Shown here in pieces: positions 17,585 through 26,179 of a stretch of DNA of 64,000 nucleotides. How positions within the stretch are numbered: the stretch's first letter is position 1; each line of letters opens with the position of its first letter. Under the pieces are notes generated by a model. The model saw only the letters and a list, made by a program, of their open reading frames with translations. It searched no databases and had not been told where the DNA came from. Source of the stretch: Bacillus piscicola (GTDB lineage: Bacteria > Bacillota > Bacilli > Bacillales > Marinococcaceae); the NCBI RefSeq assembly GCF_022458745.1, contig NZ_JAJJJF010000002.1, positions 514,613 through 578,612 on the forward strand. Direction: 5' to 3'. Both the position numbers and the translations under genes were made by a program.

Positions 17585-17703
17585 CTATATCGCCGATCCA
17601 CAGCCCAAATCAAGAATGTCTTCATCTGTTATGGTGGTAAAAAGTCGAGCGACAACCTCTCCAAATTTCGAAACAAATGAGTGCTTTTTGTCGTATGGAT
17701 AAA
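17585..17703 (-). pseudogene. SAM-dependent methyltransferase N-terminal remnant
   Basis: About 36 codons include YDKKHSFVSKFGEVV and ILDLGCGSA, the typical start of a class I methyltransferase up to motif I (DLGCGxG), followed at once by a stop. The rest of the Rossmann domain is absent. It lies among other decayed genes. Confidence 0.7.
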
Positions 17704-17747
17704 CAAAAAATAAAGGATGAACGACACAAGTCTCATTCAACCTTTTT

Positions 17748-17987
17748 CTAATTTATTATAAATTTTTTTAGTAACTTTATATCAGTATCATGCTCTGCTA
17801 CTTTTACAGCTACGCTTGCGACACTAGTTTTTTTTCTCGGTGTTACTGGCAACTTGCTCGGACACGTTATCTAGTTTGTCTATAATAACTTGTTGTCCAC
17901 TTCAAGTCTTTCCAAACGCTCATATAATGGTTGTAACTTCTTGTCTAACAAGGATGAAAACATTTGCATTAACTCTTTATTTTCCAC
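17748..17987 (-). pseudogene. Frameshifted coiled-coil family gene
   Basis: A GTG start with GGTGGGGAGG upstream begins ENKELMQMFSSLLDKKLQPL and then LYERLERLE. The frame closes near 17880, but the adjacent frame continues IIDKLDNVSEQVASNTEK and ends in ELKx-type helix DTDIKLLKKFIIN. Together they give an 80-residue short member of the coiled-coil family also found at 246 and 39513. One indel separates the halves. Confidence 0.65.
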
Positions 17988-18076
17988 GTCCTCCCCACCT
18001 AAACTTATTATACCAACTATTGAATGAAACATTTCCTGTTCCACTTCATATAGGAACAGGAATGCAGGAAAAATTC

Positions 18077-19723
18077 TTAGAAAGCGCCGGATCCGCCTCC
18101 GCCGCCTCCTGCTCCGGTGCCACCACCACCGCTGCCCATTCCTGTTGCCGCAGAGGCAGAAGCGTGACGGTCTGCTTCCTGCAACGTGGGATGAAGCATG
18201 CTGCCGAGCAATAAAAACATCATCCAACCTTCCGATGCGGTCGGATGCATTGGTTCTGTGAAAAGATCGCGCTTTCCCATACCCATTTGGTACAGGAAGG
18301 CAGGTACGTTATCCTCGGCTTTCCACTTCTTCCATTGATTGCCGAGTGTGAGCGAGCCAAGTTTCTTTTTGAGCTTTTGTCCTTGAATGGTTAATGGCCG
18401 GTAAGCTAATGTGAAAACGATATACACTAGCGTAAGGGCAACCGCTGCAACGGCCCAGCCGACGAGACCATAATAGGCAAATAAAATGGCAATGGGCAGC
18501 GCGAGGAGGACGAGAAAACCGGCAATCCACCTTGGCGCCGTGGATTCTGTATACAAATCATGTTGTTTATACTCCTGCTTCACCGCACTTTGCCAAATCG
18601 AGTAGTCTTTTCGGTATTGTTCTTGGTTCTTTTTTTCCTTTGTATAAGCTTCCACATCCTCCATATGCAAGGTCCCATCTTCCCTGCCTATTTTTCCGAA
18701 CATCCAGTCCAGCAAATATTGCTCGTGTTCATAATCGGTCTCCCGGCTCTTGAGTTGAAGTACGTTGTCTGATTGTTTCGCCACTTTTCCTTTTCTGACT
18801 AGATCAAGAAAGGAGGCTGTTAACGCGGACACGGGGAGCTGACCGTGGTTCATAAATAACAGCATCGCTGGTAGACTCATCCGCTCCTTTGGAAAATGGC
18901 CGGTTCCTTTTTCTTGCCGCTCCACTTCATGAATCTGCTCCCGTCGTTTCCACAAACCGTAAGCCATCAGCACGAAAGCAGTGATCGCCATTCCGCCTAT
19001 GAGCCATGGTGCGAGTCTATTCCACCGTGCCTTGTTTTCCGTGTGAGCGGCTACTTTCTTATCTAAAGCTGCCTCCTCTTGGAGAATCGTGTCAAGCATA
19101 GGTTCAGCGCTTGTGACGTCAGCAGCCGGGAACATATCCCGGTCGTAAGCCACCCGGATGTCTCCGTTTGTCTCGTCCGGCACTTCTCCTAATTGGAAGG
19201 TGACGACGCCATCCTCTTGGACCCGCGCCGTTCCATACGCTTCGTCATAGCCGTAAGCAGCTTTTACATCTGCAGGCTCTGGCGGCACGATCGTGATCGT
19301 TAAATCTTGATAAGTAGATTCATTGCTTGTGTCGAAAAAAGGCCAATAAAACTGAGCAACATCCTCATAGACGTCTACTCCACCTTTTATGGTGTAAAAC
19401 AAATCGATCGTCACCGTCTCGTTTTTTCCTTTACGGTGCACTTTATATAATTCATCGTCTTGTTCAACGGGCAACTTCGTACCATTTTCCAACGCACGTA
19501 CATTAGCAATGGCGCTATCCTTTTTTGGTACCAATGTCCGGGTAATCCCGTTAAACTTCCCCTCAAACGTGTACGTATGGGTCTCTTTCACTTCCACTTG
19601 TCCATCCGGCTTCAGCGCAGCATGAATGTCTGTTTCATTAATTTCATACTCTACCGCGAATGTGGGATTGGCAAAGACCACAAGTAAAAGGAAAAAGAGC
19701 ACAACACCGGGCACTTTTTTCAT
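18077..19723 (-). CDS. DUF2207 membrane protein with glycine-rich tail
   Basis: A 548-residue protein with a signal peptide (ends near TFA), an extracellular beta-rich DUF2207 domain (about residues 25-215), a membrane helix at about 235-255, a cytoplasmic winged-helix-like segment, two close membrane helices at about 415-455, and a Gly/Ser-rich C-terminus. This is the usual layout of the YciQ/DUF2207 family. Start chosen at 19723, because GGAGGGG precedes that ATG. The function of the family is unknown; the Gly-rich tail suggests membrane- or wall-associated flexibility. Single gene, downstream of a small membrane protein. Confidence 0.85.
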   Translation of the reverse strand: MKKVPGVVLFFLLLVVFANPTFAVEYEINETDIHAALKPDGQVEVKETHTYTFEGKFNGITRTLVPKKDSAIANVRALENGTKLPVEQDDELYKVHRKGKNETVTIDLFYTIKGGVDVYEDVAQFYWPFFDTSNESTYQDLTITIVPPEPADVKAAYGYDEAYGTARVQEDGVVTFQLGEVPDETNGDIRVAYDRDMFPAADVTSAEPMLDTILQEEAALDKKVAAHTENKARWNRLAPWLIGGMAITAFVLMAYGLWKRREQIHEVERQEKGTGHFPKERMSLPAMLLFMNHGQLPVSALTASFLDLVRKGKVAKQSDNVLQLKSRETDYEHEQYLLDWMFGKIGREDGTLHMEDVEAYTKEKKNQEQYRKDYSIWQSAVKQEYKQHDLYTESTAPRWIAGFLVLLALPIAILFAYYGLVGWAVAAVALTLVYIVFTLAYRPLTIQGQKLKKKLGSLTLGNQWKKWKAEDNVPAFLYQMGMGKRDLFTEPMHPTASEGWMMFLLLGSMLHPTLQEADRHASASAATGMGSGGGGTGAGGGGGGSGAF

Positions 19724-19861
19724 CAAACACCCCTCCTTCATTCTGCTTTTTCTTACCCTCTAACATACATTTGAATTATTTTTCTGTTTTATAAAAACCG
19801 TACAACCAATTACTCCTATACAAAGCCTTATTCTGGGCATGGCATCTAACGGCGGAACAAC

Positions 19862-20137
19862 CTATTCCACCTTGTTGTGGGTACGCTTTGAAAACGTTTG
19901 CGATAGAAAATAGGCTATGGTGGCAGACAAAAGAGCTGGAACTAGTGTGAGCAAAAATGAGCTGTTAGTTGAAAGGATTACAGTTTGCTGAGGCAATGCC
20001 GCGTTCGCATTCCAAGCCTCCTTTATATCGGGAGTGTAAGCGGACGTAAGGTACATCCCAGACAACACTTCAGCCGATACAATAAACAGCGAAAATAACA
20101 GCAGGAAACTAACAACAAATACCATATATTTTTTCAC
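19862..20137 (-). CDS. Small two-helix membrane protein
   Basis: A 91-residue protein starting at GTG with GGTGAGGATT upstream. Residues about 5-24 and 62-82 are hydrophobic helices flanking an extracellular loop of about 35 residues. The C-terminal tail is basic (KRTHNK). No family is recognised. It lies upstream of the DUF2207 gene with a 138-bp gap. Confidence 0.6.
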   Translation of the reverse strand: MKKYMVFVVSFLLLFSLFIVSAEVLSGMYLTSAYTPDIKEAWNANAALPQQTVILSTNSSFLLTLVPALLSATIAYFLSQTFSKRTHNKVE

Positions 20138-20214
20138 TGGTAATCCTCACCTTTATTTATCGTTTATTCTTTCATTTTAACATATTGTGTTTAACAAACT
20201 GTCTCCGGTTCCAG

Positions 20215-20500
20215 CATAGAAGTATTCCATACTCGCGCTGTTGCTTCGAAATCGCGCCAATGCGATAATAACGACCTCATTGCGAGCGAATGAAGCCATG
20301 AAACAACGAAACTGTGAAAATAACAACACCCAAACCACCTGATGATGTCGTGAAAACGCGGCACCTTGAAAATAACAACGCCATACGGGTGGGATGACGT
20401 CGCAAAAAGAACCACGACCATAAATAGCAACCACAGAGCAGGTGTATGAGATCACGAAATCGGAGTACCATCAAAATAGCATCGTCAGACGGTATGCAAA
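20215..20500 (-). repeat. 52-bp satellite, array E left part (5 units, reverse orientation)
   Basis: The units read on the minus strand. The complement of the TAT anchor falls at 20270, 20322, 20374, 20426 and 20478, each 52 bp apart. It is the only array portion in this orientation. Confidence 0.92.
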
Positions 20501-20529
20501 CACAGTCCGGCACCAAGGGGGAGTATGAA

Positions 20530-20860
20530 TGTCTGGCAGGCACGGGCTTTGTGGTCTTTATTTTTGAAACCGCTCCATTTCGTGGCTTCATTGGAGTCGT
20601 ATGAGGCTGTTATTATAACGCTTTCTTGTTTTGGTGCCTTCATACAAGGGCTATACTGCCTTTATTTCTGCGAACGCTCTTTTTCATGACTCCTTTCCGG
20701 GTGTATGACGCTCTCATTTCCATGCTTTCTTGATTTCACGTCTTCATACAAGGGCTATGCTGCCTTTATTTCAGCGGACACTCCTTTTCATGACTCCTTT
20801 CCGGGTGTATGAGGTTGTTATTCCAGCACTATCTTGATTTCATAGCATCATAATCTCCTG
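20530..20860 (+). repeat. 52-bp satellite, array E right part (6 units)
   Basis: Anchors at 20559, 20611, 20663, 20715, 20767 and 20819, 52 bp apart, in forward orientation. Units at 20611-20663 and 20715-20767 show a near-identical pair (a block with CATACAAGGGCTAT and GACTCCTTTCCGGGTGTATG), a recent 104-bp duplication. Confidence 0.94.
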
Positions 20861-20871
20861 GCGGCCACAAA

Positions 20872-20912
20872 AAAACAGGAAGGTACCTTTCAACCTGGTA
20901 TCTTCCTGTTTT
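20872..20912 (-). terminator. Terminator of the cupin gene (probably bidirectional)
   Basis: AAAACAGGAAGGTACC pairs with GGTATCTTCCTGTTTT (one G-T mismatch), with A and T runs on both sides, 34 bp after the cupin stop at 20946. Confidence 0.85.
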
Positions 20913-20945
20913 TATACTCTGGTAAAACTGCAAACACATCTCTGA

Positions 20946-21278
20946 CTACACGTTGTCGACAACAATGACTTTCGCATCTGAGGCAAACGGGTTAAAGACG
21001 CGGTGAGGAACATCATCTGGAATAATAAATGCGTCTCCTTCTTTCCACTCGACAACTTCCTCCCCTACCTCCATTTTAATGCTGCCTTCCGTGATGTAAA
21101 AAGAATGTCCATCGTAACACACGTGGTCCGCTTCATATCCAGTTGGATACGTCACGACACGCAGACGCTGTTTGTCGGTTTCAAGCCATCTGGACAATGC
21201 TCCGGTTGATGCTTTATCCGGTGTTGCCTTTTCATCTCCCCTGCTGATATGTACTTTTGTTAAATTTGTCTCCGCCAT
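20946..21278 (-). CDS. Cupin-domain protein
   Basis: A 110-residue single-domain cupin. The first cupin motif includes DHVCYDGHSFYITEGS, and the second DAFIIPDDVPHRVFNP with its metal-ligand His. Start at 21278 has GGGAGTG upstream. Single-domain cupins bind a metal or small ligand; the substrate is unknown. A strong terminator follows, and the gene stands alone. Confidence 0.85.
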   Translation of the reverse strand: MAETNLTKVHISRGDEKATPDKASTGALSRWLETDKQRLRVVTYPTGYEADHVCYDGHSFYITEGSIKMEVGEEVVEWKEGDAFIIPDDVPHRVFNPFASDAKVIVVDNV

Positions 21279-21421
21279 CCCAATCACTCCCTATATTTAC
21301 TTTTTCCTTGTGCAAAAGGGAAAACACCAATGACATCGGAAAAGAAACGATTACAAAAAATGACTTTAATAAACAACTTAGAATGGTGATATTAAAATAG
21401 TCGTCAGCCTAATAGATACCA

Positions 21422-21760
21422 TTATTTTTTCCTTAATTCATGAACCCAGACGACTGCTTCCGGATCCCACACGGCCCCGTGATGAATGGAGGTGAGTGCT
21501 TCTTTGTATGCATCTAAACTGGTATAGCCTTCCTTCTTGACGTTTTCTTCCGTGATCGCTTTAAGCTTTTGCTGATACACATTTTCGACGATAAACGCAT
21601 GCCCGTCCAACACCAATTCGTCACCAGCGTCGGCATAGCGGTTATTACGTCGTTGCGATGTTTTTTCCCCATTCATCATCTTGTCTATATCCTTTTGGTG
21701 GGTGACAAGCTTATTGATGTCAAACTTCTCCGGCCAATCTTGTTTATTTTCATAGACCAT
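21422..21760 (-). CDS. ASCH-domain protein
   Basis: A 112-residue protein of the ASCH superfamily (PUA-like beta-barrel), proposed to bind RNA or modified nucleosides. Relevant features are the central KTSQRRNNRYADAGDELVLDG segment region and the final WVHELRKK strand. The start has GGAGCGATCC upstream. No partner gene is adjacent. The exact role is unknown. Confidence 0.75.
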   Translation of the reverse strand: MVYENKQDWPEKFDINKLVTHQKDIDKMMNGEKTSQRRNNRYADAGDELVLDGHAFIVENVYQQKLKAITEENVKKEGYTSLDAYKEALTSIHHGAVWDPEAVVWVHELRKK

Positions 21761-22078
21761 GACGGATCGCTCCTTTGGATATCCTAAAGATTGTGATTGT
21801 TAAGTGGTTATATACTGATGAACGAAAGAGGAATGCCAGGCGTTAGCTAATGATATGCTATCCTCTGTTGAAACAGGAGCATTTGTGGAGTGAAGTGGGT
21901 CATTTCATTCGTGGTACCTCCACTTTGATCAGGAGATCCTCACTATCCACCTCCCCTCTCATAATGGTACCAAACTCTCAAGTCGTTTACTATCTGCCAA
22001 CCCTTAATGTACGGTTATTCATCAACTAAGCAAGTGATTGATTCTTTGACGGAGGAAGTCAGGGAGAGACACAAGTTT
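21761..22078. other. Gene-free gap with a weak T-box-like motif
   Basis: No open frame with a ribosome site is seen. On the minus strand, AGTGGAGGTACCACG (about 21910-21925) resembles the T-box core but has an extra base, and CCCACTT downstream can pair with AAGTGG; no T run follows. It is upstream of the ASCH gene. Confidence 0.25.
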
Positions 22079-22297
22079 TCATCGTGCCTTTCCTTTCTGC
22101 TTATTTATTATGCTTATGGTCATGTAAATAACAAAACCTCCCAAAAGAGGGATACCCGTCCAAAAACAAATCTGAAGCAAGAAAGAAAAATAACCGGAAC
22201 CTCCTGCAGCTCCTGGTAAGAGAGTACACGCCGTGACGAGACAATGAAGACCCAGCATAATAAAAATGGAGGCCATTATCCATTCTGTTCTTTTCAT
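22079..22297 (-). CDS. Small membrane protein following the histidine kinase
   Basis: A 72-residue protein with two predicted membrane helices (about 8-26 and 40-62) and a basic tail. Its ATG overlaps the stop codon of the histidine kinase (ATGA), so the two are translationally coupled. No family is recognised. It may help the copper-island kinase sense the envelope; that is inferred from position only. Confidence 0.65.
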   Translation of the reverse strand: MKRTEWIMASIFIMLGLHCLVTACTLLPGAAGGSGYFSFLLQICFWTGIPLLGGFVIYMTISIINKQKGKAR

Positions 22298-23649
22298 TCG
22301 TCACCCTCCCTTGCTTCCGGAAAACATAATGTAAAGGTTGTTCCTGCTCCGCAATGGCTTTCTACGTCTACTGTTCCATATTGGAGTTCCGTTAATTGTT
22401 TCACGATGGCAAGCCCCAAACCTGTTCCTCCGAAATGACGAGCCCTTGACTTTTCAACCCGATAGAAGCGTTCAAAAATATAAGGAAGTTCCTCGGAATC
22501 TATCCCGGGGCCGGTGTCAGATACCATTCCTTTTACTTGTCCGTCTTCCGCAAATACTTTGACTCGAACACTGCCATGCTCTGTGTATCGCACGGCGTTT
22601 TGGAGTAAATTCATCAAGATCTGTTCCAAACGAAAACTGTCCGCCACGATATCAGGGATGTTTTCCTCTATTTCCGTCACAAAGGTTATTTCTTTTTCGC
22701 CAATATGCGCTCTTGCTTTTGCCACGGCATGTTGAGCTACAGAACCAAGATTTACGAGTTCCAGCTCCAAAGGGAACCGTCCTTCTTCCATCCGTGATAA
22801 TTCAAATAAATCATCAATCAATCGATTCATTCGGTTTGCTTCCTTATGAATGATAGTAATAAATTGTTGTTGTTGCTCTGCGTTTTGATGGAGGCCATTT
22901 TGTAAGGCATGACTATATCCTTGTATATAAGATAGCGGGGTTCGAAATTCATGAGAAATATTAGAGAGAAATTCACGCCTGCTGTCCCGATACATTTTTA
23001 ATTCTCGTGCAAGCTCATTCATCGATCGAGCCAAAGAACCCAGTTCATCTTTTGTTGCGACAGGGACATCCGCTTCCAGATCTCCATGTGCGAACTTCTT
23101 CGCTGCTTCTTCCATCATCTGCAGAGGCCTAGTCAGTTTTCTGGAAAAAATAAACGTAAAACCAAGAGCCAAAAGCAGAGCTCCAAGCGCTGACAGAAAC
23201 AACGCATTTCGTATTCGAACGGCCGAACCGCTCATCATATCTGCAGGAGAAAAGACATAAATAGCGCCGTTTTTCTCAGCGGTTCCTGTCATCGCTTCCT
23301 CCGCATACAAATAACTTCGGTTTGTGGATGGATCCGTATAGATTCCAGTTTCCGATTTACCTGGTGTAAAATGTTCCATCCCTGACGTGGCGATGACATG
23401 TCCTGCCTGATCAAATACGATAATCTCTCTTTTGGTTTCGGAAATAGAGTCAACTAGCTTTTCTATTTCCGCCTTATCTTCGGAGGACAGAAGCACGGCA
23501 TACTGCGCAGCCATTTCTTCTGTCTCTTCCTTGAGATGCGTATCATTATAATGATGAAAGATCTCTAAAATCACAAAACTGAGGGGGAGTAAAACGACAA
23601 GAAACAGAATGGTGATAGCCCCGCCAAGCTTATAAAATATGGAATTCAT
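22294..23649 (-). CDS. Sensor histidine kinase of the copper island
   Basis: A 451-residue membrane kinase. One helix lies at about 10-31, an extracellular sensor domain of about 110 residues follows, a second helix is at about 150-168, then a HAMP domain (about 170-222), the dimerisation/phosphoacceptor helix with His233 (SNISHEFRTPL) and the HATPase domain with the N, G1 and G2 boxes (MNLLQNAVRY, VSDTGPGI, GGTGLGLAI). Its start overlaps the stop of the response regulator. The neighbouring copper genes suggest a CusS/CopS-like envelope metal sensor. No clear Met- or His-rich site is present in the sensor domain, so copper specificity is not proven. Confidence 0.9.
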   Translation of the reverse strand: MNSIFYKLGGAITILFLVVLLPLSFVILEIFHHYNDTHLKEETEEMAAQYAVLLSSEDKAEIEKLVDSISETKREIIVFDQAGHVIATSGMEHFTPGKSETGIYTDPSTNRSYLYAEEAMTGTAEKNGAIYVFSPADMMSGSAVRIRNALFLSALGALLLALGFTFIFSRKLTRPLQMMEEAAKKFAHGDLEADVPVATKDELGSLARSMNELARELKMYRDSRREFLSNISHEFRTPLSYIQGYSHALQNGLHQNAEQQQQFITIIHKEANRMNRLIDDLFELSRMEEGRFPLELELVNLGSVAQHAVAKARAHIGEKEITFVTEIEENIPDIVADSFRLEQILMNLLQNAVRYTEHGSVRVKVFAEDGQVKGMVSDTGPGIDSEELPYIFERFYRVEKSRARHFGGTGLGLAIVKQLTELQYGTVDVESHCGAGTTFTLCFPEAREGDE

Positions 23650-24353
23650 GAAGTTGTCTCTTCTACTAGGTTAAAGGTATAGCCAACACCCCAAACCGTT
23701 TTAATCGGGTTATATGTAAGTCCATGAGCCTTTAGCTTTGTGCGAATATTTTTTACGTGCGTATCAATAATTCTTGGGTCATGCCACTCATTTATTGGCC
23801 ACACCTGCTCCATTACGTGGTCTCGGGTGAAGACGCGCTTTGGACGATTAGCCATTAAAAATAAAATATCAAACTCTTTCGCCGTAAGGTCAACGGGAGT
23901 CCCTTTCACTTTTACCTCGTGACACTCTACATTTATACGTAATTCTCCAATCTTTAAGTCTTGAGTTTTATCGTGGTCAGCATAAGCGCTTCTTCTAAGT
24001 AATGCTTTTACGCGGGCAACAAGTTCTTCCGGAGCAAATGGTTTTGTCAGATAGTCGTCTGCTCCAACATCCAACCCCTTCACGCGATCAGAGACCTCTG
24101 TTTTTGCCGTGAGCATCAAGATGCCTGTCTCTGAAGCTGTTTTTCGCACTTGCCTGCAAACCTCCCACCCATCTACTCCAGGCATCATAATATCTAGAAT
24201 AAGAGCATGGAAAGGTTGTTTTTGTGTTTTTATTTTTTGTAGCGCTTCTTCACCAGAACTCGCTTCTTCCAGAGCGTATCCCTCGTTATGAAGATAAACA
24301 CAGACTAATTGGCGCATTTGTTGTTCATCGTCTACGACCAGTATACGTGCCAT
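23646..24353 (-). CDS. OmpR-family response regulator of the copper island
   Basis: A 235-residue response regulator. The receiver domain has acidic residues VVDDE (Asp8-Asp9), the phosphoacceptor Asp54 (LILDIMMPG), and a conserved LTAKTE Lys. The C-terminal winged helix (about 130-230) ends with RTKLKA and TVWGVGYTF, typical of OmpR/PhoB regulators. It is coupled to the kinase by an ATGA overlap. It probably controls the copper oxidase and ATPase genes upstream; its binding site was not identified. Confidence 0.92.
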   Translation of the reverse strand: MARILVVDDEQQMRQLVCVYLHNEGYALEEASSGEEALQKIKTQKQPFHALILDIMMPGVDGWEVCRQVRKTASETGILMLTAKTEVSDRVKGLDVGADDYLTKPFAPEELVARVKALLRRSAYADHDKTQDLKIGELRINVECHEVKVKGTPVDLTAKEFDILFLMANRPKRVFTRDHVMEQVWPINEWHDPRIIDTHVKNIRTKLKAHGLTYNPIKTVWGVGYTFNLVEETTS

Positions 24354-24448
24354 CCATTTCCCCCCATTTGTCCGTTGTGTGTAGTATAGCTGACAATTGT
24401 GGAATTTGTGTGTAGCAGAATTGAACTCTGTTCAGGCTTCCATTAATA

Positions 24449-24494
24449 AAGAACCCTCCAGACAGATACGCAATTATCGCATCCAAGGGTTCTT
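24449..24494 (-). terminator. Terminator after the first multicopper oxidase
   Basis: AAAGAACCCT (about 24449) pairs with AGGGTTCTTT (about 24485-24494), T-rich on the minus strand. It separates the oxidase from the two-component genes. A second hairpin, GCTCTGC/GCAGAGC (about 24505-24535), lies between it and the oxidase stop. Confidence 0.75.
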
Positions 24495-24569
24495 TAGCAG
24501 GGAAAGCTCTGCATTTACTAAGGACTCGCAGAGCATTTTGTTTTTATTTTCCATTCTTCGGCTCTCCCG

Positions 24570-26081
24570 TTAGTCCGGCTGGTTTTTACCTTCCAAATTA
24601 AACGGCGAGTACACTCCTTCATAATCAACGATCGTTACCATGCCAAGGTCGGCGTGATTATTGTCATGACAATGGAAGAGCCATTCCCCTTTATTGTCTG
24701 CTTTAAAATAAACAACATACTCTTCACCGGGTTTGACGTGGATTAAATCTTTTACAATCGGCTTGTTATATTTTTGTCCGTTTTTTGAATCTACTTGAAA
24801 GCGATGACCATGTAAATGCATCGGGTGATTCATCATTCCCGAATTCGTCATCTTTACTCTCACGATGTCCCCTTCTGTTACCCTGATGGGCGGTGTGTCC
24901 GGAAAGGTTTGATTATTAATTTGGAACGACATCCCCTCTCCCATCTTCATACCCATGCTTAAATCCATGTTGTATGTGACATCTGGGTCCGGGGTTTCCT
25001 TAAACAATATCGCTTCGCTGCCAAAAGATGTTCCATTCGCTATCTCCGAACGTGAGGATACCGTCACACTCTGCGGACGATCGGCATTTTCTTTTGACAC
25101 GACTGGAATCATCATGTCTTCCGCATTTTCTACTTCGGGGTTTTCCGCAATGACTTCTGTCTCTTCCCCTTGTTTTGTGTAAGCCACATCGATTCTCTCG
25201 CCTGGTGCAATCTCGACGATTTGAGGAGAACCATTCTCTCCTGAGACTTCCTCTGCGTCATTCGCGATCACTTCCATCGAACCTTCTGGAAAGACAAGCT
25301 GATGCTGTTGGTAGCCCGCGTTCACAAACCGTAGTCTTGCTGTTTCTCCTTTTTCCATCACTAAAGGTTCAATAGCATCTCCTGATTTTCCGTTTACCGT
25401 AAACGTATCGTAAAGTTGTTTCGTATCCATTTCGCCGTCCCCAGACATGTGGCCCTGCATCATTCCACCCTTGCGGAATGATCCTTGATCACCTGATCCC
25501 GTCGCCCATTCATCTAGTATAAAAAATTCGTCTCTCGCGTATTCCGGCTCCTTCTCTTCAATTACAAAAGACCCATACAACCCTTTATCTACTTGTACGG
25601 CACTATGCTGGTGGGAATGGTACCAATACGTACCGGGATCGTTTGCGATAAATTCATACGTAAATGATTCGCCAGGCTCCACGGCATCTTGTGTCAACCC
25701 TGGTACCCCGTCCATCTTATTCGGAAGCAGGACACCGTGCCAATGAATCGTAACCGGCACGTCCAATTCGTTTTTTAGATGAACCCGAACAAAATCACCT
25801 TCCGTTACCCGTAATGCTTCTCCGGGCACGGTACCATTATACGTCCAGGCATTCACCTGTTTTCCTTCCCCCAAATCCCATTCCGTTTCCTGGGCCTTTA
25901 GTGTAAACGTTTTGACCGGACGATCTCCTGGTTCCTGGGCACCAACCTCCAAAATACTTATCCCCTCTTGTGAACGAGTATCATATCCCTGACTAAGATT
26001 AAAAGGGGAGTTAAAAAACGTCCATCCCCCAATCACTAAAAGCACCACAATCCCTATAGACCCAAGCCCTTTTCTGTTCAT
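24570..26081 (-). CDS. Multicopper oxidase (membrane-anchored or exported)
   Basis: A 503-residue oxidase with all four copper-ligand blocks: HWHG (His113, His115), HSHQH (His155, 157, 159), HPMHLHGH (from His419) and HCHDNNHADLGM (from His470, with Cys471, His476 and Met481). An N-terminal hydrophobic segment (about 9-25) gives export or a membrane anchor. A Met-rich stretch near residues 208-220 (GGMMQGHM) and another near 378-388 (MDLSMGMKMGEGM) resemble the methionine segments of cuprous-oxidase enzymes. It would oxidise Cu(I) to less toxic Cu(II) outside the cell. It lies between copB and the two-component genes, all on one strand. Confidence 0.93.
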   Translation of the reverse strand: MNRKGLGSIGIVVLLVIGGWTFFNSPFNLSQGYDTRSQEGISILEVGAQEPGDRPVKTFTLKAQETEWDLGEGKQVNAWTYNGTVPGEALRVTEGDFVRVHLKNELDVPVTIHWHGVLLPNKMDGVPGLTQDAVEPGESFTYEFIANDPGTYWYHSHQHSAVQVDKGLYGSFVIEEKEPEYARDEFFILDEWATGSGDQGSFRKGGMMQGHMSGDGEMDTKQLYDTFTVNGKSGDAIEPLVMEKGETARLRFVNAGYQQHQLVFPEGSMEVIANDAEEVSGENGSPQIVEIAPGERIDVAYTKQGEETEVIAENPEVENAEDMMIPVVSKENADRPQSVTVSSRSEIANGTSFGSEAILFKETPDPDVTYNMDLSMGMKMGEGMSFQINNQTFPDTPPIRVTEGDIVRVKMTNSGMMNHPMHLHGHRFQVDSKNGQKYNKPIVKDLIHVKPGEEYVVYFKADNKGEWLFHCHDNNHADLGMVTIVDYEGVYSPFNLEGKNQPD

Positions 26082-26179
26082 GACCTTTCACCTCGTTACA
26101 GCTCTTTACCTACGATTTTCTCCAAATAATAGAAGGCTGTGCGAGACACAGAGTCCCCCCCACAGCCATTTAACACACC

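Noticed and set aside
17880..18227. A 115-residue minus-strand frame overlapping the DUF2207 C-terminus
   Set aside because: Its first 80 residues are an Arg/Trp-rich shadow of the Gly-rich DUF2207 tail. Only the last part, from the GTG at 17987, belongs to a real (broken) coiled-coil gene.
24500..24540. A plus-strand terminator (GCTCTGC/GCAGAGC with T-rich tail)
   Set aside because: No plus-strand gene lies upstream to be terminated; the minus-strand hairpin at 24449-24494 explains the end of the oxidase gene better.
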